64,000 nucleotides of DNA, taken from positions 1 through 64,000 of the forward strand of contig CANQFB010000004.1 in the NCBI GenBank assembly GCA_947598205.1, read 5' to 3'. The stretch is from an uncultured Clostridia bacterium. Its GTDB lineage: Bacteria; Bacillota; Clostridia; Christensenellales; Borkfalkiaceae. The notes beneath the pieces were generated by a model, which ran no database searches, was not told the origin of the DNA, and was given only the letters and a program-made list of their open reading frames with translations. The translations under genes were made by a program, and so were the position numbers. Shown here piece by piece: positions 46,001-52,893 of this stretch; positions within the stretch are counted from its first letter, which is position 1; every line of letters starts with the position of its first letter.

Positions 46001-46351
46001 GTGCTCGTCTATAACGACGAGGAGGAGATCATCGCGGACATCAACGCGGGCAACTCCCCGCTCGCCCTCTACCTCTTCACCTCGAAGAAAGAGACCGAGC
46101 GCAAATTCCTCTCGCGCGTCGCATTCGGCGGCGGGTGCGTGAACGACGTTGTGATCCATATCGCCTCTTCCGATTTGCCGTTCGGCGGCGTGGGCGCGAG
46201 CGGCATGGGCGCCTATCACGGCAAAGCGGGCTTCGAGTGTTTCTCGCACACGAAGGGCATCGTGGATAAGAAAACGTGGCTCGATCTGCCCATGCGCTAT
46301 CAGCCCTATCGCTCTTTCTTCAAAAAACTCGTACGCTTCTTTATGAAATGA
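43073..46351 (+). CDS. Tri-domain fusion: YhhN/lysoplasmalogenase-like membrane domain + iron-containing alcohol dehydrogenase + aldehyde dehydrogenase
   Basis: Residues ~1-225: ~8 hydrophobic segments with GDIALEYEFIAGVALFALGHVLLLGAF (YhhN-like); ~245-640: VGGGSPMDCAKG, PTTAGTGSEAT, GLDALTHAVEAY, HAVAHSLGGAYNYPHG (Fe-ADH); ~645-1092: SPWNYP, FTGSVAVGK, VTLELGGKSP, NCGQTCVAPDY (ALDH). Confidence 0.9.
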   Translation: MTKIKEKLFLTVNALFLALIAATCALYCVYGTIYAKAAASGAFLLLALFNTVLALIRGKSGYPLCKYLLLGGLALAFAGDIALEYEFIAGVALFALGHVLLLGAFHALKPLGWRDILPTLFLIAGSVCLLLLLPAYRFGDLLAPVLVYAVVISAMLGKAVGVLLDRKLRLSLRLGVFGGALFFFASDLFLTFANFTEAAFDFSLPCLVTYYLATYLLAVTIYLASATGERREALSMNAFARLYCRAFQGIFRLAIPFMPYRKPKLLGSCGEAAVLVKEKGKRRPLIVTDAGVRAHGVLAPVTEALESAGIAYEIFDKTPANPTVSAIEEAFALYRERGCDCLMAVGGGSPMDCAKGVCARIIKPKKTLVRMQGILKVIGSQPLFIAVPTTAGTGSEATIAAVVTDDTTHHKFTILSFCLAPKYALLDPIMTKTLPPAPTAETGLDALTHAVEAYIGRSTTCMTRRLAVSAVKRIDKNLLAAYRDGNDLSARKEMQLAAYEAGLAFTVSYVGYVHAVAHSLGGAYNYPHGRTNATLLPIVLRMYGKSAERRLAKLAKSSGICENSLSRQDAAEAFIAWVEDLNEQTGIPKSLEIAQEDIPVLAKNAAAEANPLYPVPRLMDRVVLGDIYMAARTRHNLSSEDALAAQKKYFATGATLDLKTRKRYLKKLYAALSEREDELNDALKADLGKSAYESYMCEVGMVRAEISHLLKHLRRYAKEKRVKTPLAQFASRSFQKPSPYGCVLVMSPWNYPVLLTLEPLADAIAAGNCVIVKPSAYSPATSDALKALLCDVFPPELVYPVLGGRAENAALLDLPFDKIFFTGSVAVGKEVMRRAAEKLIPVTLELGGKSPCIVDETANIPLAAKRIVFGKFLNCGQTCVAPDYILVHRAVEQRLLAELKRQIEKQYGTHPLENSDYGKIISEKHFRRISALIDPAKVYCGGKADEKALRIEPTVLQNVTREDGVMQEEIFGPVLPVLVYNDEEEIIADINAGNSPLALYLFTSKKETERKFLSRVAFGGGCVNDVVIHIASSDLPFGGVGASGMGAYHGKAGFECFSHTKGIVDKKTWLDLPMRYQPYRSFFKKLVRFFMK

Positions 46352-46490
46352 ACGACGCCACTTTTGGCGTTTATAATGCCCCTCTTTCGGACATGGGTGC
46401 CACGGAAGCGCTCATCGCATGGGCGCGGCGCTCGGCATCCTTCGCGCCGCGGGCGGGATACGCGAAATAACGATCTCCCTTCCGAACACC

Positions 46491-46532
46491 ATAAAAAGCC
46501 GCTCTGTGCATATGCACAGAGCGGCTTTTTAT
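46491..46532. terminator. Perfect 42-nt palindromic bidirectional terminator
   Basis: ATAAAAAGCCGCTCTGTGCAT/ATGCACAGAGCGGCTTTTTAT between convergent genes. Confidence 0.9.
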
Positions 46533-46544
46533 GGCCCGATCGCC

Positions 46545-46775
46545 CTATCGACGGTTGGGACGGGATGCGCCTTCCCCCTCTTTGAGCTGTAACAGCTCGT
46601 CTGCACTGATGCGGAAGTAGAGGCAAAGCGTGCGGATGGACTGATAATCGGGAAGACGCCCCGCATTGAGCCAACCGCTGATGGTGGTCTTCGGAATACC
46701 CGTTTCGCGCGAAAGTTTGGCCTGCGTGATCCCGAATTCCAACAGTAAATTTTGCAAAAGTTCGGAAAATTTCAT
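46545..46775 (-). CDS. XRE-family helix-turn-helix regulator
   Basis: MKFSELLQNLLLEFGITQAKLSRETGIPKTTISGWLNAGRLPDYQSIRTLCLYFRISADELLQL; start reset from 46943 to 46775. Confidence 0.85.
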   Translation of the reverse strand: MKFSELLQNLLLEFGITQAKLSRETGIPKTTISGWLNAGRLPDYQSIRTLCLYFRISADELLQLKEGEGASRPNRR

Positions 46776-46792
46776 GATATTATTATAGAATT

Positions 46793-46838
46793 CATACCTA
46801 AAAAGGTATTGACAGTACCTTATTAGGTATGATATACT
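46793..46838 (+). promoter_or_regulatory. Divergent promoter with paired inverted half-sites around -35
   Basis: CATACCTAAAAAGGTA-TTGACAG-TACCTTATTAGGTATG then TATACT; arms match 15/16 as inverted repeats; 18-bp spacer. Confidence 0.8.
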
Positions 46839-46869
46839 ATGGGCAGTTTTGTACGAAAGGAGCTTCTCT

Positions 46870-48615
46870 ATGCACAAATGCCGACAATGCGGGAGCACGT
46901 TTTCGGGAAAGACATGCCCCGCTTGCGGAGAGAAACGGCGCAATGCCTTCCCCGCCTTCCTCTCCTATCTCTTCTTTCTTCCCCACCTTACGCCCGCAAA
47001 TGAGCGGGAGAGGAAGCGCGACCTTCTCGACTTCCTCACGAGGGTCCTCTTCCTGCTCTTTTCCATCGCCTTTTTCATCGGCCTCGTGATCCCCGCCGTC
47101 GAGATCAAACTTTGGAACGGGACCGATCTTTCGCGCGCGAAGAGCTATTCTTACAGCATTCTTTCGCTCATGTCCAAGGCCGCCGCGCTCAAAAAGAGCG
47201 CGGGAGCGATGGCGGATGAATTAACGGGCGCATACGGCGTCTCGATCACGTTTTTGTGCCTCTGCCTCGCCGCCTTTCTCTTCTCGGCGTTCTGCCTGAT
47301 CTGCAAACGGAAGGGCTACCTGCGCAAAGGCACTCTCGCCTTTACCTTGGTGAGGGATGCGCTCTACCTCGTCATGCTGGCGACGACCGTCTATTATCTC
47401 TTTGTGGAAGGCGGAGAGGCTCTACTCTTCACCGCCCTCTTGGATGTGCAGAAGACGGGGAACGCGGGCGTGCCCTTGTCCTTCTTCCGCGCCGCATCCC
47501 CCTTCCTCGTCGGGTGTACGGCGGCTACGGCGGGCGTGACGCTCATCGCCGACCTTATCCGCTGGCGGCTTCTGACCATCGACGAATACAAAACAACGGG
47601 AAAAAAGCGCAAAAAGCTCATGGCGCACGCCTCGGATCTCGACCTCTTTCCGCCCAAAGCAATCGGCGCTCTCCACCGTGCCCTCGACATTCTCCCCTAT
47701 GTGCTCGTCTGCCTCTTTTTGGCGATCGCGGTCATTCTCTGCTTTGCGCCGAAGAACAGCTTTTTGAACATCCACAGGGCATTGCGTTACATCCTTCGCC
47801 TGATCCGCGATAACCCCGAAAGCTCATCCGTTCTCTCCGAATACGGCTATGCGCTCGGGCTCATAAAGAGGGTCTGCAACACGGCGCTTGCCGATATGAT
47901 TTTGGCCTATCTCCTCTTTGGGGGATCGGTGTGTGTCCTCGTGTTCAAACTGAAGATGAAAAGGGAGCCCCGTTATTTCAAGATGCTCCCCTTCCTTCTC
48001 TATGCGCTCGCGCTCTTTTTGGGCCTTGTGACGATGCTCCCCATCGCATCGGTGATGGGAAAGCGCACCTTCTTGCTTGCGGGGGTGATGCCGCCCTGCC
48101 TCCTGTTCGTCCTCTCCATCGGCCTCATGCTCCTGAAGAATGCCATCGCGAACACCTTTGATTTTTCCCTCCGCGGCGGCCTTCCGCACGGCTATGAGCG
48201 GCAACGCGGGATCTACCACCTCAACTTCATGCGGGGCGTACCCGTCGTCGCCGAATATGCCTTTGCGAGGTGCGAGAGGCTGACTTCGGCCGTGTTTTCC
48301 AAAGACGTGAGGCGCGTAGAGATGAGCGCATTTGAGACCTGCACCCTGCTGGGGCGGGCCGTCTTCAATGATGGCCTTCTGGAGATCGGCGACTACGCCT
48401 TCCTCGATTGCGTAAATCTTGCCGAAGTCGTCCTGCCCGCCTCCTGCGTCCGCATCGGCGAGTACGCCTTCGCCAACTGCCTCCTCCTCAAGACCATCCG
48501 TTTCCAGGGGACCTGCGCGGAGTGGCAGGCCGTGGAAAAGGGAGAGCATTGGGACGACGGGATCGGGGCTTACTGCGTGCGGTGCAAAGACGGGGAGATC
48601 GTCTTTAAGGCTTAA
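46870..48615 (+). CDS. Zinc-ribbon, multi-TM protein with C-terminal BspA-like (LRR_5) leucine-rich repeats
   Basis: N-term CRQCGSTFSGKTCPACGEK; ~8 hydrophobic segments; C-term VAEYAFARCERLTSAVFSKDVRRVEMSAFETCTLLGRAVFNDGLLEIGDYAFLDCVNLAEVVLPASCVRIGEYAFANC; start ATG 46870 with AAAGGAG. Confidence 0.8.
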   Translation: MHKCRQCGSTFSGKTCPACGEKRRNAFPAFLSYLFFLPHLTPANERERKRDLLDFLTRVLFLLFSIAFFIGLVIPAVEIKLWNGTDLSRAKSYSYSILSLMSKAAALKKSAGAMADELTGAYGVSITFLCLCLAAFLFSAFCLICKRKGYLRKGTLAFTLVRDALYLVMLATTVYYLFVEGGEALLFTALLDVQKTGNAGVPLSFFRAASPFLVGCTAATAGVTLIADLIRWRLLTIDEYKTTGKKRKKLMAHASDLDLFPPKAIGALHRALDILPYVLVCLFLAIAVILCFAPKNSFLNIHRALRYILRLIRDNPESSSVLSEYGYALGLIKRVCNTALADMILAYLLFGGSVCVLVFKLKMKREPRYFKMLPFLLYALALFLGLVTMLPIASVMGKRTFLLAGVMPPCLLFVLSIGLMLLKNAIANTFDFSLRGGLPHGYERQRGIYHLNFMRGVPVVAEYAFARCERLTSAVFSKDVRRVEMSAFETCTLLGRAVFNDGLLEIGDYAFLDCVNLAEVVLPASCVRIGEYAFANCLLLKTIRFQGTCAEWQAVEKGEHWDDGIGAYCVRCKDGEIVFKA

Positions 48616-48631
48616 ACGGAACAACATTCGG

Positions 48632-48659
48632 CTCTCGGCGCAATGCCGAGAGTTTTTTT
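48632..48659 (+). terminator. Rho-independent terminator
   Basis: CTCTCGGC-GCAAT-GCCGAGAG-TTTTTTT. Confidence 0.85.
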
Positions 48660-48795
48660 CTGCCAAGACGCATGCAAATAGGAGAAATTCAACTAAAATT
48701 CTAATTTTTCAACTTCCGGTTGAACGCAAAGCATACCGGCGCGGCGTCATTCATGCTATAATAAAAGTACAAAAAAGAAAAGAGGCGTTAAATTT

Positions 48796-49722
48796 ATGGA
48801 AAGAGGCCAACTGATCGCTTATCACAGAAAGCGGCTGAAGCTCACGCAGGCCGAACTCGGCGAAAAGGTGAACGTCACCGCGCAGGCTGTCTCCAAGTGG
48901 GAGAAGGGGCTCTCCGAGCCCGACCTCGCCACCATCCAAAAACTCGGGAAGATCTTCGAGATCGACGTGACGGAATTCTTCGCGGAAGAGCCCGCGGAAG
49001 TGGCTGTGGGAAGCGGCCCCCATGAGGGAGCATTTGAGGAAGCCGCGCCCGCGATTTCTTCTCATGAAGAGGCCGCGCCCGCGTCCTATCCCATGTCGGG
49101 GACTGTCCCTTCGGAGCCGAAGATCATCGTCGGGTACTGCGACCGCTGCAAGCGTCCCATCGACCAGCGTGAAAAGTACACGGTGGAACACCGCGGACGG
49201 GGAACGGGAACGCAGTATCTCTACTGTCCGCAATGCAAACATGAGATGGATCTCAGCCATGCGAGTTATGAATACTCCCACTGCAAGAAGATGTTCAAAT
49301 GGAGCATGCTTTGGGGCGGGATCGCTGGGGGCGCGGTCACCTTGCTCGCGGTCATCCTCGCGATCGTCTTTAAGGAATCGCTTGCCCTTCTCCTTCTCGC
49401 CGTCGCGGCGATGGCCTTCGCCTTTACGGCGCAGTGCTTCTGGGGCGGATTTCTCGTCGAGTTCCTCCAATTCTTCCTCCACTCCTTCCGCATGCCGCTA
49501 CTCATCTTCCACCTCGACCTGAACGGGATCATCTGGTTCATCACGGTGAAACTCTTCCTTATGTTCCTCTCGGGACTTCTCTCCGTTCTGCTGTTTATCC
49601 TCGGACTCTTCCTCACCTTCCTCATCAGCATCTTTGTGTTCCCCTTCACGCTCATCGCAAAGCTGCATCAAATGAAAAAGCTCAAGGAAACTTTGGAAGG
49701 GGTCAAAGCCGAGAAAGTTTAA
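48796..49722 (+). CDS. Membrane-anchored XRE HTH regulator with internal zinc ribbon
   Basis: N-term KRLKLTQAELGEKVNVTAQAVSKWEKGLSEPDL HTH; YCDRCKRPI...YCPQCKHEM ribbon; four C-terminal hydrophobic segments. Confidence 0.85.
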   Translation: MERGQLIAYHRKRLKLTQAELGEKVNVTAQAVSKWEKGLSEPDLATIQKLGKIFEIDVTEFFAEEPAEVAVGSGPHEGAFEEAAPAISSHEEAAPASYPMSGTVPSEPKIIVGYCDRCKRPIDQREKYTVEHRGRGTGTQYLYCPQCKHEMDLSHASYEYSHCKKMFKWSMLWGGIAGGAVTLLAVILAIVFKESLALLLLAVAAMAFAFTAQCFWGGFLVEFLQFFLHSFRMPLLIFHLDLNGIIWFITVKLFLMFLSGLLSVLLFILGLFLTFLISIFVFPFTLIAKLHQMKKLKETLEGVKAEKV

Positions 49723-49738
49723 TATCAAAATAAAGCAG

Positions 49739-49765
49739 CCGCCGATAAGTTCGGCGGCATTTTTT
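49739..49765. terminator. Bidirectional terminator
   Basis: CCGCCGA-TAAGT-TCGGCGG followed by CATTTTTTTATTTG. Confidence 0.75.
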
Positions 49766-50679
49766 TATTTGATCTTGCGTCCGCGGCGGCGCTTTGCAAT
49801 AGAGAATGCGCCGAGGGAGAGGGCGACGCCGAGAAGAAGCATGAGGACAGTGACGACCCAACCCCATACTCCCATCGGGATCGCGCTCCGCGCAAAGGGC
49901 GCATAGACGGCGACGATAGAGCCCGTGACAAAGCCGAGAATGGCAAAATAGGTCGAACGGGGATATTTGATGAGGAGACGGCGCATGAGAAGGGACACCG
50001 CAAAAAATCCGACGAGCATGCCCGCCCCCGCCGTAAGAAGGACGAGGATGCTCACGAGGGGATGAACTCCCCGCAAAAGGCCCGCGATGACGGAGACGAG
50101 GGGCGCATAATAGCCGAAGATGAGAAGGAGCATAGACCCCGAAATGCCCGGAACGACGAGGGCGCATGCGGCGACCGCCCCCACGAGGAAAAGAAGGAGA
50201 TAGCCGCCGACATCGAGATGATACAAGAACCCCTCTGCATGGCGCGCCGCAGGGAGAAAGGCGAGCGCCGCCGCGGCGAGACAGGGAATGGCAAAGGCGG
50301 CCGCATTTTTGGCCGTGGGACGCCCCGGGGCCTTTTCCTTGATGGCGGGAAGCCCTCCGATGGAAAGCCCGACGAACAGGGTGACGGTGGGCACGGGATA
50401 ATTTTTCACCCCCCATTGGATGGGGAAGAGAAGGGCGGCCGCACCGAGGAGCATGCCGAGCACAACGGGGATCAGGATGCGCATACTGCGCCGAAAATGT
50501 TTGAAGATGTCGGCGACGGCGCCGACGAGCCGTTCGTAGACGCCGAGAAAAGCCGCCACCGAGCCGCCCGAAAATCCCGGTACGATGAACGCAACGCCGA
50601 TCGCGGCCCCGCGCATCATGTCGGCAAGAAAGGAGACGGCTCGCTGCCCGCCTCTGCCCGAAGAAGAATCTTTCATCAC
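49765..50679 (-). CDS. DUF368 domain-containing membrane protein (PopT-like undecaprenyl-phosphate translocase family)
   Basis: MMRGAAIGVAFIVPGFSGGSVAAFLGVYERLV...VVPGISGSMLLLIFGYY duplicated PG(F/I)SG motif. Confidence 0.85.
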   Translation of the reverse strand: MMKDSSSGRGGQRAVSFLADMMRGAAIGVAFIVPGFSGGSVAAFLGVYERLVGAVADIFKHFRRSMRILIPVVLGMLLGAAALLFPIQWGVKNYPVPTVTLFVGLSIGGLPAIKEKAPGRPTAKNAAAFAIPCLAAAALAFLPAARHAEGFLYHLDVGGYLLLFLVGAVAACALVVPGISGSMLLLIFGYYAPLVSVIAGLLRGVHPLVSILVLLTAGAGMLVGFFAVSLLMRRLLIKYPRSTYFAILGFVTGSIVAVYAPFARSAIPMGVWGWVVTVLMLLLGVALSLGAFSIAKRRRGRKIK

Positions 50680-50796
50680 GATTATTCTATTGCGGACGGC
50701 GGAGAAAAAGCACCTTGCGGCCGCTCAAATTATTTCGATAAATATCTAAATAAAAGAAAATTTCCGCTTTTCGGCGGAAATTCCCGTAAATATGGC

Positions 50797-50824
50797 AAAA
50801 ACGGAGCCGAACGGCTCCGTTTTG
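50797..50824. terminator. Terminator of the maltodextrin operon
   Basis: AAAACGGAGCC-GAAC-GGCTCCGTTTT. Confidence 0.8.
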
Positions 50825-50838
50825 TGTTGACTGTTCGA

Positions 50839-52845
50839 TCAGACGAGACGAATGTCCATATCGGCCTGAATGATCGCAAGTTTATCGATCTCGGGGATGA
50901 GATGGATGATTCCGTCGAGCGAGCCGATGCTATCGTCGAGCTTGACATAGACGGCCTTGTCCCCCACGGTGCAATGCGCAAAGCGCTCCGCGCCGTAATC
51001 GAGGATCTCGACGAGTTGCGCCTCGATGCCCTGTTCGGCGATCGTGAGGTCGTAGGGCGTGCATTCAAAGCGATACTTCTTATCGAAGACGCGCTTGATG
51101 GTGAGCGCCGCAATGAGCTTCTGCGCGATCTCTTCGGGTGCGGGGAATTCCGCATTCTCGATGTCGAGCGAGAACTTGACGACCTTCTTGCGCTTCGTGA
51201 CGACGGGCGGTTCTGCAACGGGCGCGCCCTCTTCGGGCGTCTCCTCCGTGACGTTCGCCCTCTTCTGTTCCTTCGCAAGCCTCTTTGCGCGCTCCGCTTC
51301 CGTCTCGGGAACGTCCTCGATGACCTTCTTCTTGGTGAACTTCCCGCTGAAGCTGACCGTTTCGGGCATCGGGCTGACGATCTCCACTCCGTCGCGGAGA
51401 ACGCTGATCTTCTTCATGTCGAGAGAGATGTTGACGGTAGGCGTCGTGACGTCTTCATCGACGACGGCGAAGATGCGGCGGCCGCCGAGCTCCATGGAGA
51501 GCAGTTTCTTGCCCAAGACCTCCTCGATGCCGACGACCTGCGCCTCGATCTCTCCGCCGAGCTTGATCGCGTCCGTCGGAATGAGAAGTTCGCCCACGCC
51601 GCTCTCGCACTCGATGGCGGGAGGAAGTTCGGCCTTGACGCCGAGGAAGGCGATCTCCCTTCCCTGCACTTCGCAGTCGAGATAGTTGAACTCGGGGATA
51701 CGGGGCAGGATGGAGACTTCGGTCGCGGCGTCGAAGAGGTGCACATGGTCGAGATCGAGCGCGGCGTCGACGATGTCGCCCGCGGAATATTCGATCTCGG
51801 AGATGCTCTTGATGATGATACGGGTCGAGCTCTCGGTGTAGCCGTCGCCCTCCATGTTGATGTCGCCGTAGATGAGCGTCTCGTTGCCGAGCTCTTCCTT
51901 GTGCGAGATCTTGACTTTGATGGTCGCATTGGACTTCGCCACCACTTCGGGATCGAGGGAGACGTTCTCCGCACGAAGGCCGATGATGACGTCGGTATCG
52001 CCGTTCAGATAGGAAGGGCGGGTCTTATAGAAGTAGGAATAGGGAACGATGACCTTCGCGTCGGTATATTTGAACACGACTTCGACGTTCTCGCCCACCT
52101 TCTTGAGGGTCCCCTCGAAGAAGTTCATCTGGGGCGTTCCGATGAAGCCCGCGACGAACTTGTTGCCGGGGTAGTTATAGAGGTTCTTGGGGGTATCGAT
52201 CTGCTGGACGAAGCCGTCCTTCATGACGACGATACGGGTACCCATCGTCATAGCCTCGATCTGGTCGTGGGTGACGTAGATGAACGTCGTGCCCAATCTC
52301 TTGTGGAGCTTGGCGATCTCGCTTCTCATCTGCGTTCTGAGCTTTGCATCGAGGTTGGAGAGCGGCTCGTCGAGAAGCATGACCTTGGGTTCACGGACGA
52401 TGGCGCGGCCGAGGGAGACGCGCTGGCGCTGGCCGCCCGACATCTCCTTGGGCTTTCTGCCGAGGTATTCGGTAATGCCGAGGATCTCTGCGGCCTCTTT
52501 CACGCGGCGGTTGATCTCTTCGCGCGGCATCTTGCGAAGACGGAGGCCGAACGCGATGTTCTCAAAGACGGTCATGTGGGGATAGAGGGCGTAGTTCTGG
52601 AAGACCATCGCGATGTCCCTATCCTTGGGCTCGACGTCGTTTACGACGAGATCGCCGATCTTGAGCTCGCCCGCGGTGATGTCCTCAAGGCCCGCGATCA
52701 TGCGGAGCGTCGTGGATTTCCCGCAACCGGAGGGCCCGACGAACACGATAAATTCTTTATCTGCAATTTCCATCGTGAAATCGTTGACCGCTTTGACGCC
52801 GTTCGGATACACTTTATAGATGTGTTTCAAACTTAAATTTGCCAT
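50839..52845 (-). CDS. Sugar ABC transporter ATP-binding protein (MsmK/UgpC/MalK-like) with ~300-aa C-terminal extension
   Basis: [57 protein letters not shown]; regulatory domain to [15 protein letters not shown]; then an extra TOBE/MOP-like segment and a charged linker plus further domain (668 aa total). Confidence 0.9.
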   Translation of the reverse strand: MANLSLKHIYKVYPNGVKAVNDFTMEIADKEFIVFVGPSGCGKSTTLRMIAGLEDITAGELKIGDLVVNDVEPKDRDIAMVFQNYALYPHMTVFENIAFGLRLRKMPREEINRRVKEAAEILGITEYLGRKPKEMSGGQRQRVSLGRAIVREPKVMLLDEPLSNLDAKLRTQMRSEIAKLHKRLGTTFIYVTHDQIEAMTMGTRIVVMKDGFVQQIDTPKNLYNYPGNKFVAGFIGTPQMNFFEGTLKKVGENVEVVFKYTDAKVIVPYSYFYKTRPSYLNGDTDVIIGLRAENVSLDPEVVAKSNATIKVKISHKEELGNETLIYGDINMEGDGYTESSTRIIIKSISEIEYSAGDIVDAALDLDHVHLFDAATEVSILPRIPEFNYLDCEVQGREIAFLGVKAELPPAIECESGVGELLIPTDAIKLGGEIEAQVVGIEEVLGKKLLSMELGGRRIFAVVDEDVTTPTVNISLDMKKISVLRDGVEIVSPMPETVSFSGKFTKKKVIEDVPETEAERAKRLAKEQKRANVTEETPEEGAPVAEPPVVTKRKKVVKFSLDIENAEFPAPEEIAQKLIAALTIKRVFDKKYRFECTPYDLTIAEQGIEAQLVEILDYGAERFAHCTVGDKAVYVKLDDSIGSLDGIIHLIPEIDKLAIIQADMDIRLV

Positions 52846-52893
52846 GATTTTTTCCTTCCCTAATGATATTTTTGTTTATTCAAGCGGGCCGCA

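Noticed and set aside
44752-46249. 420-aa plus-frame and 380-aa minus-strand ORFs over the ALDH domain
   Set aside because: Alternative-frame shadows of the ADH-ALDH fusion; Arg-rich or His/Glu-rich translations without motifs
43073-46351. Simple AdhE (bifunctional aldehyde/alcohol dehydrogenase) annotation
   Set aside because: AdhE is ALDH then ADH; here the order is reversed and a polytopic YhhN-like domain is fused in front
50062-52836. 924-aa plus-strand ORF opposite the MsmK-like ATPase and DUF368 genes
   Set aside because: Spans two well-supported genes antisense; charged low-complexity translation
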